This document shows, piece after piece, positions 43,701-53,844 of a DNA stretch of 64,000 bases. Made by a program: the position numbers and the translations under genes. This DNA comes from Skermanella mucosa (GTDB lineage Bacteria; Pseudomonadota; Alphaproteobacteria; Azospirillales; Azospirillaceae), in the NCBI RefSeq assembly GCF_016765655.2, contig NZ_CP086106.1:6036501-6100500 (forward strand), given 5' to 3'. Position 1 is the stretch's first letter; each line of letters opens with the position of its first letter. The notes below the pieces were generated by a model that did no database searches, was not told the DNA's origin, and saw only the letters and a list, made by a program, of their open reading frames with translations.

Positions 43701-44135
43701 TCAATGCCGCGAGATGCCGCCGGAAACCAGGTTGCGGGCCTTGCCGGTGTCCCTGACCACGGTGGTGGTGATGCGGCTGTAGGTCATCATGGATGTCCGC
43801 ATGTCCCGGATAATCGCGGACATGCCCATGTCGATGTCCTCGAAATAGATGATGGTCGTGGGATGGAGGTTCAGGTTGCAGCAGCCGTGGATGAACTTCT
43901 CCTGCTTCAGCCTGAACAGGAACAGTCCGGTCACCTCGCAGGGGACGCCGAACAGGCTTTCGCCGACCAGCCTCAGCGTCGTCTTGAGCAGCGGGCTCTT
44001 TTCCTTCTTGCCCAGCGCCATGAAGCTGCGATGGCACGCGACCTCGTCGAAGAAGATCCGGTAGACGCGGCCGAAATCCTCGTCGGTCACCAGGACCTTC
44101 TTCATTTCCTCGAGCTTGAGCTTATGGTCCGCCAT
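43701..44135 (-). CDS. Uncharacterised 144-residue protein, paralog A
   Basis: A 144-residue soluble protein of unknown function, closely related to the next gene upstream. Shared pattern: K.E.MK at the N-terminus, DEDFGRVYRIFFDEV, LLKTTLRLVGESLFG, GLFLFRLKQEKFIHG, and TTIIYFEDIDMGMSAIIRDM, then MMTYSRITT. There is no signal peptide or membrane segment. It contains three cysteines in the middle (HGCCNL and VPCEVTG) that the paralog keeps only in part. It lies 20 bases after paralog B in the same direction, so they form an operon. Confidence 0.7.
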   Translation of the reverse strand: MADHKLKLEEMKKVLVTDEDFGRVYRIFFDEVACHRSFMALGKKEKSPLLKTTLRLVGESLFGVPCEVTGLFLFRLKQEKFIHGCCNLNLHPTTIIYFEDIDMGMSAIIRDMRTSMMTYSRITTTVVRDTGKARNLVSGGISRH

Positions 44136-44155
44136 GTCCGTCTCCCCCCGGCCGA

Positions 44156-44590
44156 CTATTGGATCGTGCCGGGGCCGGAGGCGACGGGGCCGGGTTCCAA
44201 CCCCTCCCGTCCCTCCAGCAGCGAGATGCGGGCATAGGTCATGGCGCCGGTGCTGAAGTCGGTTGAGACCGCGATCAGGCCCACGTCCACGTCCTCGAAA
44301 TAGAGGACCGTGGCCAGGCAGCCGTCCATCATGCAGCCGCCATGGACGAACTTGTCAGCCTCCATCCTGAACAGGGCGAACCCCTGGACGGTGCAATTCG
44401 GGCCGAGCACCCGGCGGCCGACCTGCTCGAACGCGGCCTTCAGCAGGGGGACATCGACGGCCTGGCCCGCGGCGACGAAGTCGGGACTCATGCCCAGGTC
44501 GTCGAAGAACTTTTCCTGCACCCGGGCGAAGCTGTCCGCCGTCAGGAGGGTGTTCTTCAGGTCTTCGAGCTTGCTGGCGTAATCGGCCAT
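44156..44590 (-). CDS. Uncharacterised 144-residue protein, paralog B
   Basis: A 144-residue protein from ATG 44590, exactly the same length as paralog A. It shares SFARVQEKFFDDLG, LLKAAFEQVGRRVLG, GFALFRMEADKFVHGG, TVLYFEDVDVGLIAVSTDF and MTYARISLL with it. The upstream ATG at 44692 would add 34 residues without a counterpart in paralog A and is rejected. The conserved core, aromatic/acidic YFEDVD with a hydrophobic surround, could be a ligand-binding beta-sheet, but I recognise no known family. It lies 116 bases downstream of recQ on the same strand. Confidence 0.7.
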   Translation of the reverse strand: MADYASKLEDLKNTLLTADSFARVQEKFFDDLGMSPDFVAAGQAVDVPLLKAAFEQVGRRVLGPNCTVQGFALFRMEADKFVHGGCMMDGCLATVLYFEDVDVGLIAVSTDFSTGAMTYARISLLEGREGLEPGPVASGPGTIQ

Positions 44591-44706
44591 GGCGGCATCC
44601 GATGCGAAGGTGACGGCCGGCCCCGGCTTTGTCCGGTCCGGCACGCCATCGTACACATGCCGGAGGGGACCGAAACGCGCGTTTGGCCGCACCCCGCGGG
44701 GCGACG

Positions 44707-46647
44707 CTAACTATGCTGGCGGACCACGTCCAGGAAGGCGTCGCCGTAGCGCTCCAGCTTGCTGGCGCCGATGCCGGCGATCCGTCCCATGCTCCCGGCG
44801 TCGCGCGGCTTCTGGCGGACGATCTCCAGCAGGGTGCTGTCGTGGAAGATGACGTAGGGCGGCACGCCCTGGGCGCGCGCCAGTTCCAGCCGGCAAGCCT
44901 TGAGCTTGTGCCACAGGTCGTCGTCGGCCGGGCCGAGCACGGCGGGGGCGCTGCTGCCGCCGCGGCTGCCGCGCTGGGCGCGGAGCGACTTCTTGACCGC
45001 CGCCTGGTTGTCGCGGCGCAGCCGGATGCCCTGCTGTCCCTTCAGCACCGGGGCCGCCGACCGGGTCAGGTGGAGCGCGCCGTAGCCCTCGTGGTCGACC
45101 TTGAGGTAGCCGGCGGCGACCAGCTGGCGGTAGACCGAGCCCCACTCCTGCTTGCTCATATCGGCGCCCACGCCGAAGGTCTTGATCCGGTCGTGGCCGA
45201 ACTTGGCGACCTTCTCCGTCACGGTGCCGCGCAGCACGTCGATCAGGTGGCCGGTGCCGAACATCTGGCCGGTCCGGTAGACGGCGGCCAGCGCCTTCTG
45301 CGCCGCGATGCTGCCGTCGAAGGTCTCGACCGGCTCCAGGCAGGTGTCGCAGTTGCCGCAGGGCTTCGGCAGCACCTCGCCGAAATAGTTCAGCAGCACC
45401 TGCCGGCGGCAGGCGGCGGTCTCGCAGAAGCCAATCAGGGCTTCGAGCTTGTGGCGCTCGATCCGCTTGATCTCGACCGGGGCCTCGCTGGATTCCAGCA
45501 TCTGGCGCATCGCGACCACGTCGGACAGCCCGTAGGCCATCCAGGCGTCGGCCGGCAGCCCGTCGCGGCCGGCGCGCCCGGTCTCCTGGTAATAGGCCTC
45601 CATGCTCTTGGGCAGGTCCAGGTGGGCGACGAAGCGCACGTTGGGCTTGTCGATGCCCATGCCGAAGGCGACCGTGGCGACCACGATCACGCCCTCGCCC
45701 TTGATGAAGCGGTCCTGGTTGGCCTCCCGCGTCTGGGCGTCCAGGCCGGCATGGTAGGGCACCACCTCGCGGCCCTGGGCCGCCAGCCAGGCCGCCGTCT
45801 CGTCCACCTTGGCGCGGCTGAGGCAATAGACGATGCCGGCGTCCTCGGCATGATGGGTCTGGATGAAGGACCAGAGCTGGCGCCTCGGCTCCTGCTTGGG
45901 CACCACGCGGTAGGTGATGTTGGGCCGGTCGAAGCTGTCGATGAAGACCTTGGCGTCGCCCAGGTTGAGGCGCGCCTGGATGTCCGCCCGGGTCTGCTCG
46001 TCGGCGGTCGCGGTCAACGCCACGCGCGGCACCGTGGGGAACCGCTCGTGCAGGATCGACAGCTGAAGGTATTCCGGCCGGAAATCGTGCCCCCACTGGG
46101 ACACGCAGTGCGCCTCGTCCAGCGCGAACAGGCAGACCCGGCTGCGCTCCAGCAGGTCGAGGAAGCGGGGCGTGACCAGCCGCTCCGGCGCCACGTAGAT
46201 CAGGTCCAGCTCGCCCTGCGCCACCTGCCGCTCGACCTCCGCGGCGTCGCGCCAGTCGAGCGAGGAGTTGAGGTAGGCGGCGTTGACGCCAACCTGCCGC
46301 AGGGCGTCCACCTGGTCGCGCATCAAGGCGATCAGCGGCGAGACGACGACCGCGATGCCGGGACGCACCAGGGCCGGGATCTGGAAGCACAAAGACTTTC
46401 CGCCGCCGGTCGGCATCAGCACCAGGGCGTCGCCGCCGGCGATCACATGGTCGATGATCCGCGCCTGCTGGCCGCGGAAGGCGTCATAGCCGTAGACCCG
46501 CTGAAGCGTTTCCAGCGCCGCGTCCCGGCCTGGGGCGGGCCGGCCAGGGGTCGGGCGGCCACCGGCGGGCCCACCATTGATCGATAGGGCTTGGCTCAAA
46601 ATCTTGAGAGGTTTCCGGGTTCGGTACGCAAGCCCTATGCATTGCAC
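44707..46647 (-). CDS. recQ: ATP-dependent DNA helicase RecQ
   Basis: A 646-residue RecQ helicase. SF2 motifs in order: Q-motif and [17 protein letters not shown], Walker [21 protein letters not shown] box [29 protein letters not shown], and motif [17 protein letters not shown]. The zinc-binding C-terminal domain has the cysteines [17 protein letters not shown] and CGNCDTC. The HRDC domain follows at the end ([12 protein letters not shown] through [17 protein letters not shown]). It unwinds DNA in recombination and repair. The N-terminal 45 residues (Gly/Pro-rich) are not conserved, so the true start may lie downstream of ATG 46647. The gap to glgA is 37 bases. Confidence 0.94.
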   Translation of the reverse strand: MQCIGLAYRTRKPLKILSQALSINGGPAGGRPTPGRPAPGRDAALETLQRVYGYDAFRGQQARIIDHVIAGGDALVLMPTGGGKSLCFQIPALVRPGIAVVVSPLIALMRDQVDALRQVGVNAAYLNSSLDWRDAAEVERQVAQGELDLIYVAPERLVTPRFLDLLERSRVCLFALDEAHCVSQWGHDFRPEYLQLSILHERFPTVPRVALTATADEQTRADIQARLNLGDAKVFIDSFDRPNITYRVVPKQEPRRQLWSFIQTHHAEDAGIVYCLSRAKVDETAAWLAAQGREVVPYHAGLDAQTREANQDRFIKGEGVIVVATVAFGMGIDKPNVRFVAHLDLPKSMEAYYQETGRAGRDGLPADAWMAYGLSDVVAMRQMLESSEAPVEIKRIERHKLEALIGFCETAACRRQVLLNYFGEVLPKPCGNCDTCLEPVETFDGSIAAQKALAAVYRTGQMFGTGHLIDVLRGTVTEKVAKFGHDRIKTFGVGADMSKQEWGSVYRQLVAAGYLKVDHEGYGALHLTRSAAPVLKGQQGIRLRRDNQAAVKKSLRAQRGSRGGSSAPAVLGPADDDLWHKLKACRLELARAQGVPPYVIFHDSTLLEIVRQKPRDAGSMGRIAGIGASKLERYGDAFLDVVRQHS

Positions 46648-46684
46648 AGAAGGACCCCCGATGTGAACCGGATAATATTCCGGC

Positions 46685-48148
46685 TCACTCGTCGGGGTAA
46701 ACCGTTCGGTACATCTCCAGGTAGCGCCGGGCGGAGGCCGCCCAGGAGAAGTCCTTGCGCATCGCGGCCCGCTGGACCGAACGCCAGCGCGCCGGGTCGC
46801 GGTACAGGGCGATGGCCCGGCGGCAGGCCCATGCCAGGTCCTCCACCGTGGCGTGGTCGAACACGAAGCCGGTCGCCTCGCCCCGGTCGATCGCCCAGTC
46901 CTGGGCGTCGGCCACGGTGTCGGCCAGGCCCCCGACCCGGCGGACCAGCGGCAGCGTGCCGTAGCGCAGGCCGTAGAGCTGGATCAGCCCGCACGGCTCC
47001 GACCGGGACGGCAGCATGATCACATCAGCCCCCGCCTGGACCCGGTGCGACAGCGGCTCGTCGTAGCCGACATGGACGCCGACCTGTCCGCGGTGCCGTT
47101 CCGCCAGGTCGCGGAAGCCGTCCTCCAGCCAGCCCTCGCCGCTGCCCAGCACGGCGAACTGGGCGCCTTCCGCCACCAGCGCCGGGATCGCGGACAGCAG
47201 CAGGTCGAAGCCCTTCATGGGCGTCAGCCGGCTGACCACGCCGAACAGCGGCGCGCCGTCGCGCTGCTCCAGCCCGAACTCCTCCCTCAGCGCCGTCTTG
47301 CTGGCCGCCTTGTCGTCCAGGCTGTCCACGTCGTAGGGCCGGACCAGGGCCGGGTCGACCGCGGGCGACCAGACGCCGTAATCGACACCGTTCAGGATGC
47401 CCCACAGGTCGCCCGCCCGCGCCGCCAGCAGGCCGTGCAGGCCCCAGCCGCCGTCCGGCGACTGGATCTCCTCCGCGTAGGTCGGGCTGACGGTGCTGAT
47501 CCGGTCGGCATAGTACAGCCCCGCCTTCAGGAAGCCGATCTGGCCGTAATATTCCAGCCCGTCCACCGTGAAGCTCTCGGCGGGCAGCTGGAGTTCGCCC
47601 AGCAGGCCCGCGGGGAACAGGCCCTGGTAGGCGATGTTGTGGATGGTCAGGACCGTGGCCGGGCGCGGGCCGGCCCGCTGCTCCCGGCCCAGCTCCAGGT
47701 AGGCAGGGGCCAGGCCGGACTGCCAGTCATGGCCGTGGACCACGTCCGGCCGCCAGCGCAGCCCGCCCTCCGGGCCGCCGAGCCAGGCCGCGACCCAGCC
47801 GAGCAGGGCGAAGCGCCGGTGGTTGTCGGGCCAGTCGCGGTTGTCCGGCCCCAGGTAGGGATTGCCCGGCCTGCCATACATCTCGGGCGCGTCCACCACG
47901 TAGCAGGGCACGCCGTCGGGCGTGCGGCCCAGCATCAGGACCGAACCGCCCCGGGTCCAGGGATCGGCCAGGGTGCGGACCGGCCTGAGGTCGGCCAGTT
48001 TCGCCAGGACGGCGGGATAGCCCGGCACCAGCAGCCGCGCGTCGATCCCGATCTCGATCTGGGCGGCCGGCAGGGCCGCGGCGACGTCGGCAAGGCCCCC
48101 CGTCTTGATCAGCGGATAGACTTCGGAAGCGACATGGAGAACGCGCAT
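46685..48148 (-). CDS. glgA: Glycogen synthase GlgA
   Basis: A 487-residue GT5 glycogen synthase that extends alpha-1,4-glucan from ADP-glucose. The ADP-glucose-binding K-T-G-G-L motif is in [17 protein letters not shown] (residues 14-30), and the C-terminal catalytic E-x7-E region is [15 protein letters not shown] near residue 380. The length is normal. It starts 16 bases after glgC ends, on the same strand, so glgC-glgA form an operon; recQ follows. No branching enzyme or phosphorylase gene lies within the window. Confidence 0.95.
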   Translation of the reverse strand: MRVLHVASEVYPLIKTGGLADVAAALPAAQIEIGIDARLLVPGYPAVLAKLADLRPVRTLADPWTRGGSVLMLGRTPDGVPCYVVDAPEMYGRPGNPYLGPDNRDWPDNHRRFALLGWVAAWLGGPEGGLRWRPDVVHGHDWQSGLAPAYLELGREQRAGPRPATVLTIHNIAYQGLFPAGLLGELQLPAESFTVDGLEYYGQIGFLKAGLYYADRISTVSPTYAEEIQSPDGGWGLHGLLAARAGDLWGILNGVDYGVWSPAVDPALVRPYDVDSLDDKAASKTALREEFGLEQRDGAPLFGVVSRLTPMKGFDLLLSAIPALVAEGAQFAVLGSGEGWLEDGFRDLAERHRGQVGVHVGYDEPLSHRVQAGADVIMLPSRSEPCGLIQLYGLRYGTLPLVRRVGGLADTVADAQDWAIDRGEATGFVFDHATVEDLAWACRRAIALYRDPARWRSVQRAAMRKDFSWAASARRYLEMYRTVYPDE

Positions 48149-48163
48149 TTTCGGGACGTCTCC

Positions 48164-49429
48164 TCAGGCGCCCAGCCGGGCGAGCATGTCGCGGGTGATC
48201 AGCGTCACCCCCGACTCGGTGCGGTGGAAGCGCCGGGCGTCCTCGTCCGGGTTCTCCCCCACCACCAGATGGTCGGGAATGCGGCAGCCGCGGTCGACCA
48301 CCACTTTGGTCAGCCGGGCATGCCGGCCGATGTCGCACTGGGGCAGCACGACCGCCTGGTTCAGGCTGGAATAGGAGTTGGCCCGGACCGAGCTGAACAG
48401 CAGCGACCCGGTGATCCTGGCGCCCGAGATGATGCAGCCGCCCGATACCAGGCTGTCCACCGCCATGCCGCGCCGGTCGTCGTTGTCGAACACGAACTTG
48501 GCCGGCGGCAGCTGTTCCTGGTAGGTGAAGATCGGCCACTGCCTGTCGTAGAGGTTCAGGTCCGGCGTCACCTTGGTCAGGTCCAGGTTGGCCTCCCAGT
48601 AGGCGTCGATGGTGCCGACGTCGCGCCAGTACGGCTCGGCCTCGGGCTGGCTGTAGATGCAGCTGTCCTGGAACCGGTGGGCCATCACCTTGGCGCGCGG
48701 CACCAAGTAGGGGATCAGGTCCTTGCCGAAGTCGCGGCTGGAGGTCGGGTCGGCGGCGTCGCGCCGGAGCTGGTCGTACAGGAACTTGGCGTTGAAGACG
48801 TAGATCCCCATGCTGGCCAGCGCCTTGTCCGGCTTGCCGGGGATCGCCGGCGGGTCGGCCGGCTTCTCCAGGAAGCTGACGACCTGGTCGTGGTCGTCCA
48901 CATGCATGACGCCGAAGCCCGTCGCGTCCATCCGGGGCACCTCGACGCACGGGACGGTCACGTCGGCGCCCCGGCTGATGTGCCACGCCAGCATGGCGGC
49001 GTAGTCCATCTTGTAGATGTGGTCGCCGGCCAGGATCAGCACGTGCTCGGCGCCGTGGCCCTGCAGGATGTCCAGGTTCTGGTACACGGCGTCGGCGGTG
49101 CCCTGGTACCAGGAGGTCTCGTCGATCCGCTGCTGGGCCGGCAGGAAGTCGACGAACTCGTTGATCTCGCCGCGCAGGAAGCCCCAGCCGCGCTGCAGAT
49201 GGACCAGGAGGCTGTGGGATTTGTACTGGGTGATGACGCTGATCCGGCGGAACCCGGAATTGATGCAGTTGGACAGCGCGAAATCGATGATGCGGAACTT
49301 GCCGCCGAAATGGACCGCCGGCTTGGCCCGCCGGTCGGTGAGCTGCTTCAGGCGGCTGCCCCGCCCCCCGGCGAGCACCAGCGCGATGGCGCGTCGCGGC
49401 GCGATCCGCAGTTCACGTTCGATAGCCAC
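48164..49429 (-). CDS. glgC: Glucose-1-phosphate adenylyltransferase GlgC
   Basis: A 421-residue ADP-glucose pyrophosphorylase, the committed step of glycogen synthesis. It starts at GTG 49429, with AAGGAG about nine bases upstream, which gives the normal family length; an ATG at 49603 would add 58 unlike residues. Motifs: nucleotide-binding [49 protein letters not shown], the catalytic [10 protein letters not shown], and the C-terminal left-handed beta-helix ([20 protein letters not shown]). Regulation is allosteric in this family; the effector class is not deduced here. Confidence 0.95.
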   Translation of the reverse strand: MAIERELRIAPRRAIALVLAGGRGSRLKQLTDRRAKPAVHFGGKFRIIDFALSNCINSGFRRISVITQYKSHSLLVHLQRGWGFLRGEINEFVDFLPAQQRIDETSWYQGTADAVYQNLDILQGHGAEHVLILAGDHIYKMDYAAMLAWHISRGADVTVPCVEVPRMDATGFGVMHVDDHDQVVSFLEKPADPPAIPGKPDKALASMGIYVFNAKFLYDQLRRDAADPTSSRDFGKDLIPYLVPRAKVMAHRFQDSCIYSQPEAEPYWRDVGTIDAYWEANLDLTKVTPDLNLYDRQWPIFTYQEQLPPAKFVFDNDDRRGMAVDSLVSGGCIISGARITGSLLFSSVRANSYSSLNQAVVLPQCDIGRHARLTKVVVDRGCRIPDHLVVGENPDEDARRFHRTESGVTLITRDMLARLGA

Positions 49430-50035
49430 TGTGGGTTTCTCCTTGACCCTGTTTGAGGGACCCTGTGTGAGGACCCTTGCCGGGAGACCTTCTCGTTGGA
49501 CGCGGTTCCGGACCGGGCCTGGGGCGGGCGGCTGCTCGGGCGCATCCTTGCCGCCACCCTGCCACATTTCGGCGCCGGGAGCCAACTCAACGAGGAAGCG
49601 CACAGGGCGGTTCCCGAAGCACCTGCGGGTGAAACGGAATGTCCGGGACCTGAACTGCCTGTTTTTTGGGCGCCTTTCCGAAACGGTCGCGTTCGCGAAG
49701 AATTATGACAAAGTCATGGCACGTTTCGCCCTTTGTTTCCGCTTTCTTGGCCCCGGCTGGACCATCGGTATATCGCCTGTTTTTTGAGCAAATGACAGGC
49801 CCCGATCCTGTCCCCTGCCCGGCGAGTGCGCGGCGATCTGCGCGGCAACCGCCGGAATTGCTCATTTTTCGAGCGGCACGGATCTTGAAACGGTGGCCGG
49901 GCCTTTGGGCCTCGGCCGGTTTCGCCGATGCCCGCCGCCCGAACCCGTCAAAGGATCAGGCTCCGGACCGCACCGCCGGTCCGGGTCCCAAGATCGAGCG
50001 GGCCGTGTCGAACTGATCGAGAGGATGAGTCTAGA
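49430..50035. promoter_or_regulatory. Divergent upstream region of glgC and amtB
   Basis: About 600 bases between the divergent starts of glgC and amtB, with no convincing gene; weak ORFs in it overlap in several frames. It should contain both promoters. AmtB genes are usually nitrogen-controlled, so I searched for a sigma-54 site (TGGCAC-N5-TTGC). TGGCACG occurs at 49715, but the expected TTGC is absent. Short T-runs (TGTTTTTTG at 49661 and 49779) add no clear signal. Confidence 0.4.
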
Positions 50036-51370
50036 ATGAGCCGTCTGTTTGCCTTCGCTGTTCCGCTGCTTGCGGCGATACTGGGAGCGGTCGCCTTGCC
50101 GGCCGGCGCGCTGGCCCAGACCGAAGCCCCCACCATCGACACGGGCGATACCGCCTGGATGCTGACCTCGACCGCGCTGGTCCTGATGATGACCATCCCG
50201 GGCCTGGCCCTGTTCTACGGCGGCATGGTCCGCAAGATGAACCTGCTGGCCACCGTGATGCAGAGCTTCGCGATCTGCTGCCTCGTCGCCGTGCTGTGGG
50301 TGCTGGTCGGGTACAGCATCGCGTTCGGCAACGGGAACGCCTATTTCGGCGACTTCTCCAAGGTGCTGATGGCCGGCATGGACATGTCCGCGCCGTTCAA
50401 CCTGGGCGCCGGACTGGAGACCCCGGTCGCCTTCACGATCCCCGAATCGGTGTTCGTGATGTTCCAGATGACCTTCGCGATCATCACCCCGGCGCTGATC
50501 ACCGGCGCCTTCGCCGACCGCATGAAATTCTCGGCCATGCTGCTGTTCACCGGCTTCTGGTCGCTCCTGGTCTACGCCCCGGTCGCCCACTGGGTCTGGC
50601 ACCCGAACGGCTTCCTGTTCGCCGACGGCGTGCTGGACTTCGCCGGCGGCACCGTGGTCCACATCAATGCCGGCATCGCCGGGCTGGTCGCGGCCATCGT
50701 CGTCGGCAAGCGCCGCGGCTACCCGACCGAGCATTTCGTCCCCAACAACCTGGTGCTCAGCCTGATCGGCGCCTCGCTTCTGTGGGTGGGCTGGTTCGGC
50801 TTCAACGCCGGCTCGGCCGGTGCCGCCAACGGCCGCGCCGGCATGGCGATGCTGGTCACCATGGTCGCCGCCGCGGCCGCCGCCCTGGCCTGGATGTTCG
50901 CGGAGTGGATCGCCAAGGGCAAGCCGAGCGTGCTCGGCATCATCTCGGGCGCCATCGGCGGCCTGGTCGCCATCACCCCGGCGTCCGGCTTCGTCGACGC
51001 GGGCGGCGCCCTGGTCATCGGCATCGTCTCGGGCGTGATCTGCTTCTGGGGCGCCACCAGCCTGAAATACATGCTGGGCTATGACGACAGCCTGGACGCC
51101 TTCGGGGTCCACGGCGTCGGCGGCATCGTCGGCGCGGTCCTGACCGGCGTCTTCGCCAAGGAAGCGATCGGCGGCTATCCAGGATTGCTGGAAGGCAACG
51201 GCGCCCAGGTCGTCACCCAGCTCTGGGGCATCGCCGCCACCATCGTGTGGAGCGCCGTCGCCTCCTTCGTCCTGCTGAAGGTGATCGACGTGGTCGTCGG
51301 CCTGCGGGTCAGCGAGGACATCGAGCGCGAAGGCCTCGACCTCGCCCTGCACGGCGAAGCGGTCCACTGA
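50036..51370 (+). CDS. amtB: Ammonium transporter AmtB
   Basis: A 444-residue Amt/Mep channel for ammonium. It starts at ATG 50036 with a signal peptide (residues 1-30, ending GALA), followed by 11 membrane helices. Family signatures: DTAWMLTSTALVLMMTIPGLALFYGG, the twin-histidine sites APVAHWVW (near residue 185) and FGVHGVGGIVG (near residue 360), and MTFAIITPALITGAFADRMKF. No glnK is adjacent, although GlnK is usually linked with amtB. A very strong terminator follows the stop. Confidence 0.95.
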   Translation: MSRLFAFAVPLLAAILGAVALPAGALAQTEAPTIDTGDTAWMLTSTALVLMMTIPGLALFYGGMVRKMNLLATVMQSFAICCLVAVLWVLVGYSIAFGNGNAYFGDFSKVLMAGMDMSAPFNLGAGLETPVAFTIPESVFVMFQMTFAIITPALITGAFADRMKFSAMLLFTGFWSLLVYAPVAHWVWHPNGFLFADGVLDFAGGTVVHINAGIAGLVAAIVVGKRRGYPTEHFVPNNLVLSLIGASLLWVGWFGFNAGSAGAANGRAGMAMLVTMVAAAAAALAWMFAEWIAKGKPSVLGIISGAIGGLVAITPASGFVDAGGALVIGIVSGVICFWGATSLKYMLGYDDSLDAFGVHGVGGIVGAVLTGVFAKEAIGGYPGLLEGNGAQVVTQLWGIAATIVWSAVASFVLLKVIDVVVGLRVSEDIEREGLDLALHGEAVH

Positions 51371-51406
51371 CCGCGGCTGTCCGCTTCAAGCGCAAGCAAG
51401 TCCAAG

Positions 51407-51443
51407 CCGCCGCCGGGGCTCCCCCCGGCGGCGGTTTCTTTTT
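51407..51443 (+). terminator. Rho-independent terminator after amtB
   Basis: CCGCCGCCGGGG-CTCC-CCCCGGCGGCGG forms a perfect 12-base stem, followed by TTTCTTTTT. It starts 36 bases after the amtB stop. The remaining bases to the next gene (51444-51718) carry no supported feature apart from the promoter of the penicillin-binding protein. Confidence 0.9.
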
Positions 51444-51718
51444 GCGGCCATATGTCATCCGACAGCACCGTTCGCCGGCAGGCCGGAGTTGCCATTGATA
51501 CCGGCTTCGACAGCAGCGATCCCGAGCTACCGGGCTTCCCGGCGGAGTGGCGGCGTCTCGCCGCCCAAGGTGCGCGGGACGCGCACCCTCCAGAAGGTAT
51601 CATTTGTGCCGGTGGCGACCCTATCGTCGAACCTGAACCGGCATATCCGTCCCCTTCCTGAAGTTCCATCGCAAGCCCGGCCGATAATGCCGTGAAATTG
51701 CCGCCTTGATCAGGCATC

Positions 51719-53806
51719 GTGTCGGCGTGGACAGGCAACCTCCGAACGATCACCTTGAGCAAATCTCCAGAACGGCCGACAGACCGAGCGTCCCGCAAGG
51801 CGCCCGCCGACCGCGGCGCCGGCAAGCAGCGGGCCCGTGACCGCAAGGCTTCCGGCGCCCCCGCCGTGCGCCGGTCGATCCTCCGCGTGCTGGGAAGCTG
51901 GGTCGTGGTCGGCGCGATCTGGGCCGGCGTGGCCGGAGCATCCGTGGTCGCGTATTTCGCCTACGACCTGCCCGACGTGTCCCAGGTGGCCCAGGCCGAG
52001 CGCCGGCCCGCCGTCACCGTGCTGGCCGCCGACGGCAGCAGGATCGAGCGCTACGGCGACATCCACGGCACCACGATCAACGCGGCAGACCTGCCGCCGC
52101 ACCTGATCCATGCCGTGCTGGCGACCGAGGACAGGCGCTTCTTCAGCCATTTCGGGATCGACCCGATCGGCTTGGCGCGCGCGGCCTTCGTCAATTTCCA
52201 GGCCGGAAGGGTCGTGCAGGGCGGCTCCACCATCACCCAGCAGCTCGCCAAGAACCTGTTCCTGACGCCCGACCGCACCATGGGCCGCAAGATCCAGGAG
52301 GCGATCCTGGCGATCTGGCTGGAGCGGACCTATTCCAAGAACCAGATCCTGACCGCCTACCTGAACCGGGTCTATCTGGGCGCCGGCACCTATGGCGTCG
52401 ATGCCGCGGCGCAGACCTATTTCAACAAGCCGGCGACCGAGGTCAACCTGCGCGAGGCGGCCATCCTGGCGGGGCTGCTGAAGGCGCCGTCGCGCTATTC
52501 GCCGGCGGCCAACCCCGACCGCGCGGCCGAGCGGGCCGAGGTGGTGATCGGCGCCATGCTCGACGCCGGCTACATCACGGAAGCCGACATCCAGGCGATG
52601 CGGGCGGCCCCGCCGATGCCCCGGCGCAAGCCGGAAGGCGACGGCGACCGCTATTTCGCCGACTGGGTGGCCGACCAGATCGTCGGCTTCATCGGCAAGG
52701 AGCATGACGACATCACCGTCCACACCACCATGGACCGGCGGCTCCAGCAGGCGGCGGAACGGCGGCTGGACGCGTCCCTGTCGGGGGCCGGCCTCGCCGC
52801 CCGCGCCGGGCAGGGAGCCCTGGTGGCGCTCAGCCCGGACGGCGCGGTCCGGGCGCTGATCGGCGGGTCGAATTATGGCGAGAGCCAATTCAACCGGGCG
52901 ACCCAGGCTCTGCGCCAGCCCGGCTCGGCGTTCAAGCCGCTGGTCTTCCTGGCGGCGCTGGAGAACGGCATGACGGCGGACACGCCGGTGGACGACGCCC
53001 CGATCCGCATCGACGGCTGGCAGCCGGCCAATTTCGAGAAGGGTTTCCAAGGCCCCATGCCGCTGCGCGACGCGCTGGCCCATTCGGTCAACACGGCGGC
53101 GATCCGGGTGCTGGACCGCACCGGCGTGGAGCCGGTCGCCACCCTGGCCCGCCGGCTCGGCATCACCTCGCCCATGGGCAAGGACCTGAGCCTGGCGCTC
53201 GGCACCAGCGAGGTGACCCTGCTGGAGCTGGCCGGCGCCTACACGGCCTTCGCCAACGGCGGCCGGGCGGTCTGGCCCTACGCCGTCACCCGGATCGAGG
53301 ACCGCGCCGGCCGGGTGCTCTACCAGCGCCGCGGCTCCGCCGGCGCCACCCCGGTGATCGACCCGGCGTACCTCGCGGAGCTGAACCGCATGCTGATGGC
53401 GGTGATCGAGTACGGCACCGGCAAGTCGGCCAAGCTGGACCGCATGGCCGCGGGCAAGACCGGCACCAGCCAGGAGTACCGGGACGCCTGGTTCGTCGGC
53501 TTCACCGCCGACTATGTCGCGGGGGTCTGGCTCGGCAACGACGACAACCAGCCCATGAAGCGGGTCACCGGCGGCGGGCTGCCGGCCCGCATCTGGCGCG
53601 ATTTCATGATGGATGCCCACCGGGGCTTGCCGCCGCGCATGATCCCCGGCCTCGACCATGCCCCGCCGCAGGCCGGCGCGCCGATGCTGGTGGCCGAGGA
53701 CGGGAGTCCCGGATCGGCGGCCCCCCCTTCCGGCCCGCTGTCCGACGTGCCGCTGCTGGGCCAGTTCCAGCGGCTGATCCGGAACCTGACCGGCGGCACG
53801 CAGTAG
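51719..53806 (+). CDS. Class A penicillin-binding protein (PBP1-type)
   Basis: A 695-residue bifunctional peptidoglycan synthase. A basic cytoplasmic tail leads to a membrane helix near residues 60-80. The glycosyltransferase GT51 domain has ATEDRRFFSHFGIDPIG with its catalytic Glu and QGGSTITQQLAKNLFL; the transpeptidase domain has the SxxK motif in PGSAFKPLV (near residue 402), the SxN motif in HSVNTAA, and KTGTSQEYRDAW. A start at GTG 51719 is assumed; a TTG at 51755 is also possible. No downstream OB-domain of the large E. coli PBP1A type is present, so it is one of the shorter forms. Confidence 0.9.
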   Translation: MSAWTGNLRTITLSKSPERPTDRASRKAPADRGAGKQRARDRKASGAPAVRRSILRVLGSWVVVGAIWAGVAGASVVAYFAYDLPDVSQVAQAERRPAVTVLAADGSRIERYGDIHGTTINAADLPPHLIHAVLATEDRRFFSHFGIDPIGLARAAFVNFQAGRVVQGGSTITQQLAKNLFLTPDRTMGRKIQEAILAIWLERTYSKNQILTAYLNRVYLGAGTYGVDAAAQTYFNKPATEVNLREAAILAGLLKAPSRYSPAANPDRAAERAEVVIGAMLDAGYITEADIQAMRAAPPMPRRKPEGDGDRYFADWVADQIVGFIGKEHDDITVHTTMDRRLQQAAERRLDASLSGAGLAARAGQGALVALSPDGAVRALIGGSNYGESQFNRATQALRQPGSAFKPLVFLAALENGMTADTPVDDAPIRIDGWQPANFEKGFQGPMPLRDALAHSVNTAAIRVLDRTGVEPVATLARRLGITSPMGKDLSLALGTSEVTLLELAGAYTAFANGGRAVWPYAVTRIEDRAGRVLYQRRGSAGATPVIDPAYLAELNRMLMAVIEYGTGKSAKLDRMAAGKTGTSQEYRDAWFVGFTADYVAGVWLGNDDNQPMKRVTGGGLPARIWRDFMMDAHRGLPPRMIPGLDHAPPQAGAPMLVAEDGSPGSAAPPSGPLSDVPLLGQFQRLIRNLTGGTQ

Positions 53807-53810
53807 AGTT

Positions 53811-53834
53811 GGGCGGCGGGGAAACTCGCCGCCC
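53811..53834. terminator. Stem-loop between converging genes
   Basis: GGGCGGCG and CGCCGCCC pair perfectly around an eight-base loop (GGGAAACT), lying between the penicillin-binding protein and the converging flavoprotein gene. No T-run follows, so it may act as a partial bidirectional terminator. Confidence 0.5.
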
Positions 53835-53844
53835 GTCCGGAAGG

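Noticed and set aside
49713-49735. Sigma-54 promoter for amtB (TGGCACG)
   Set aside because: The -12 TTGC element is missing at the required spacing, and the site is about 320 bases from the gene.
51452-51661. A 69-aa ORF between amtB and the penicillin-binding protein
   Set aside because: No ribosome-binding site, and equally open frames exist on the opposite strand; composition looks non-coding.
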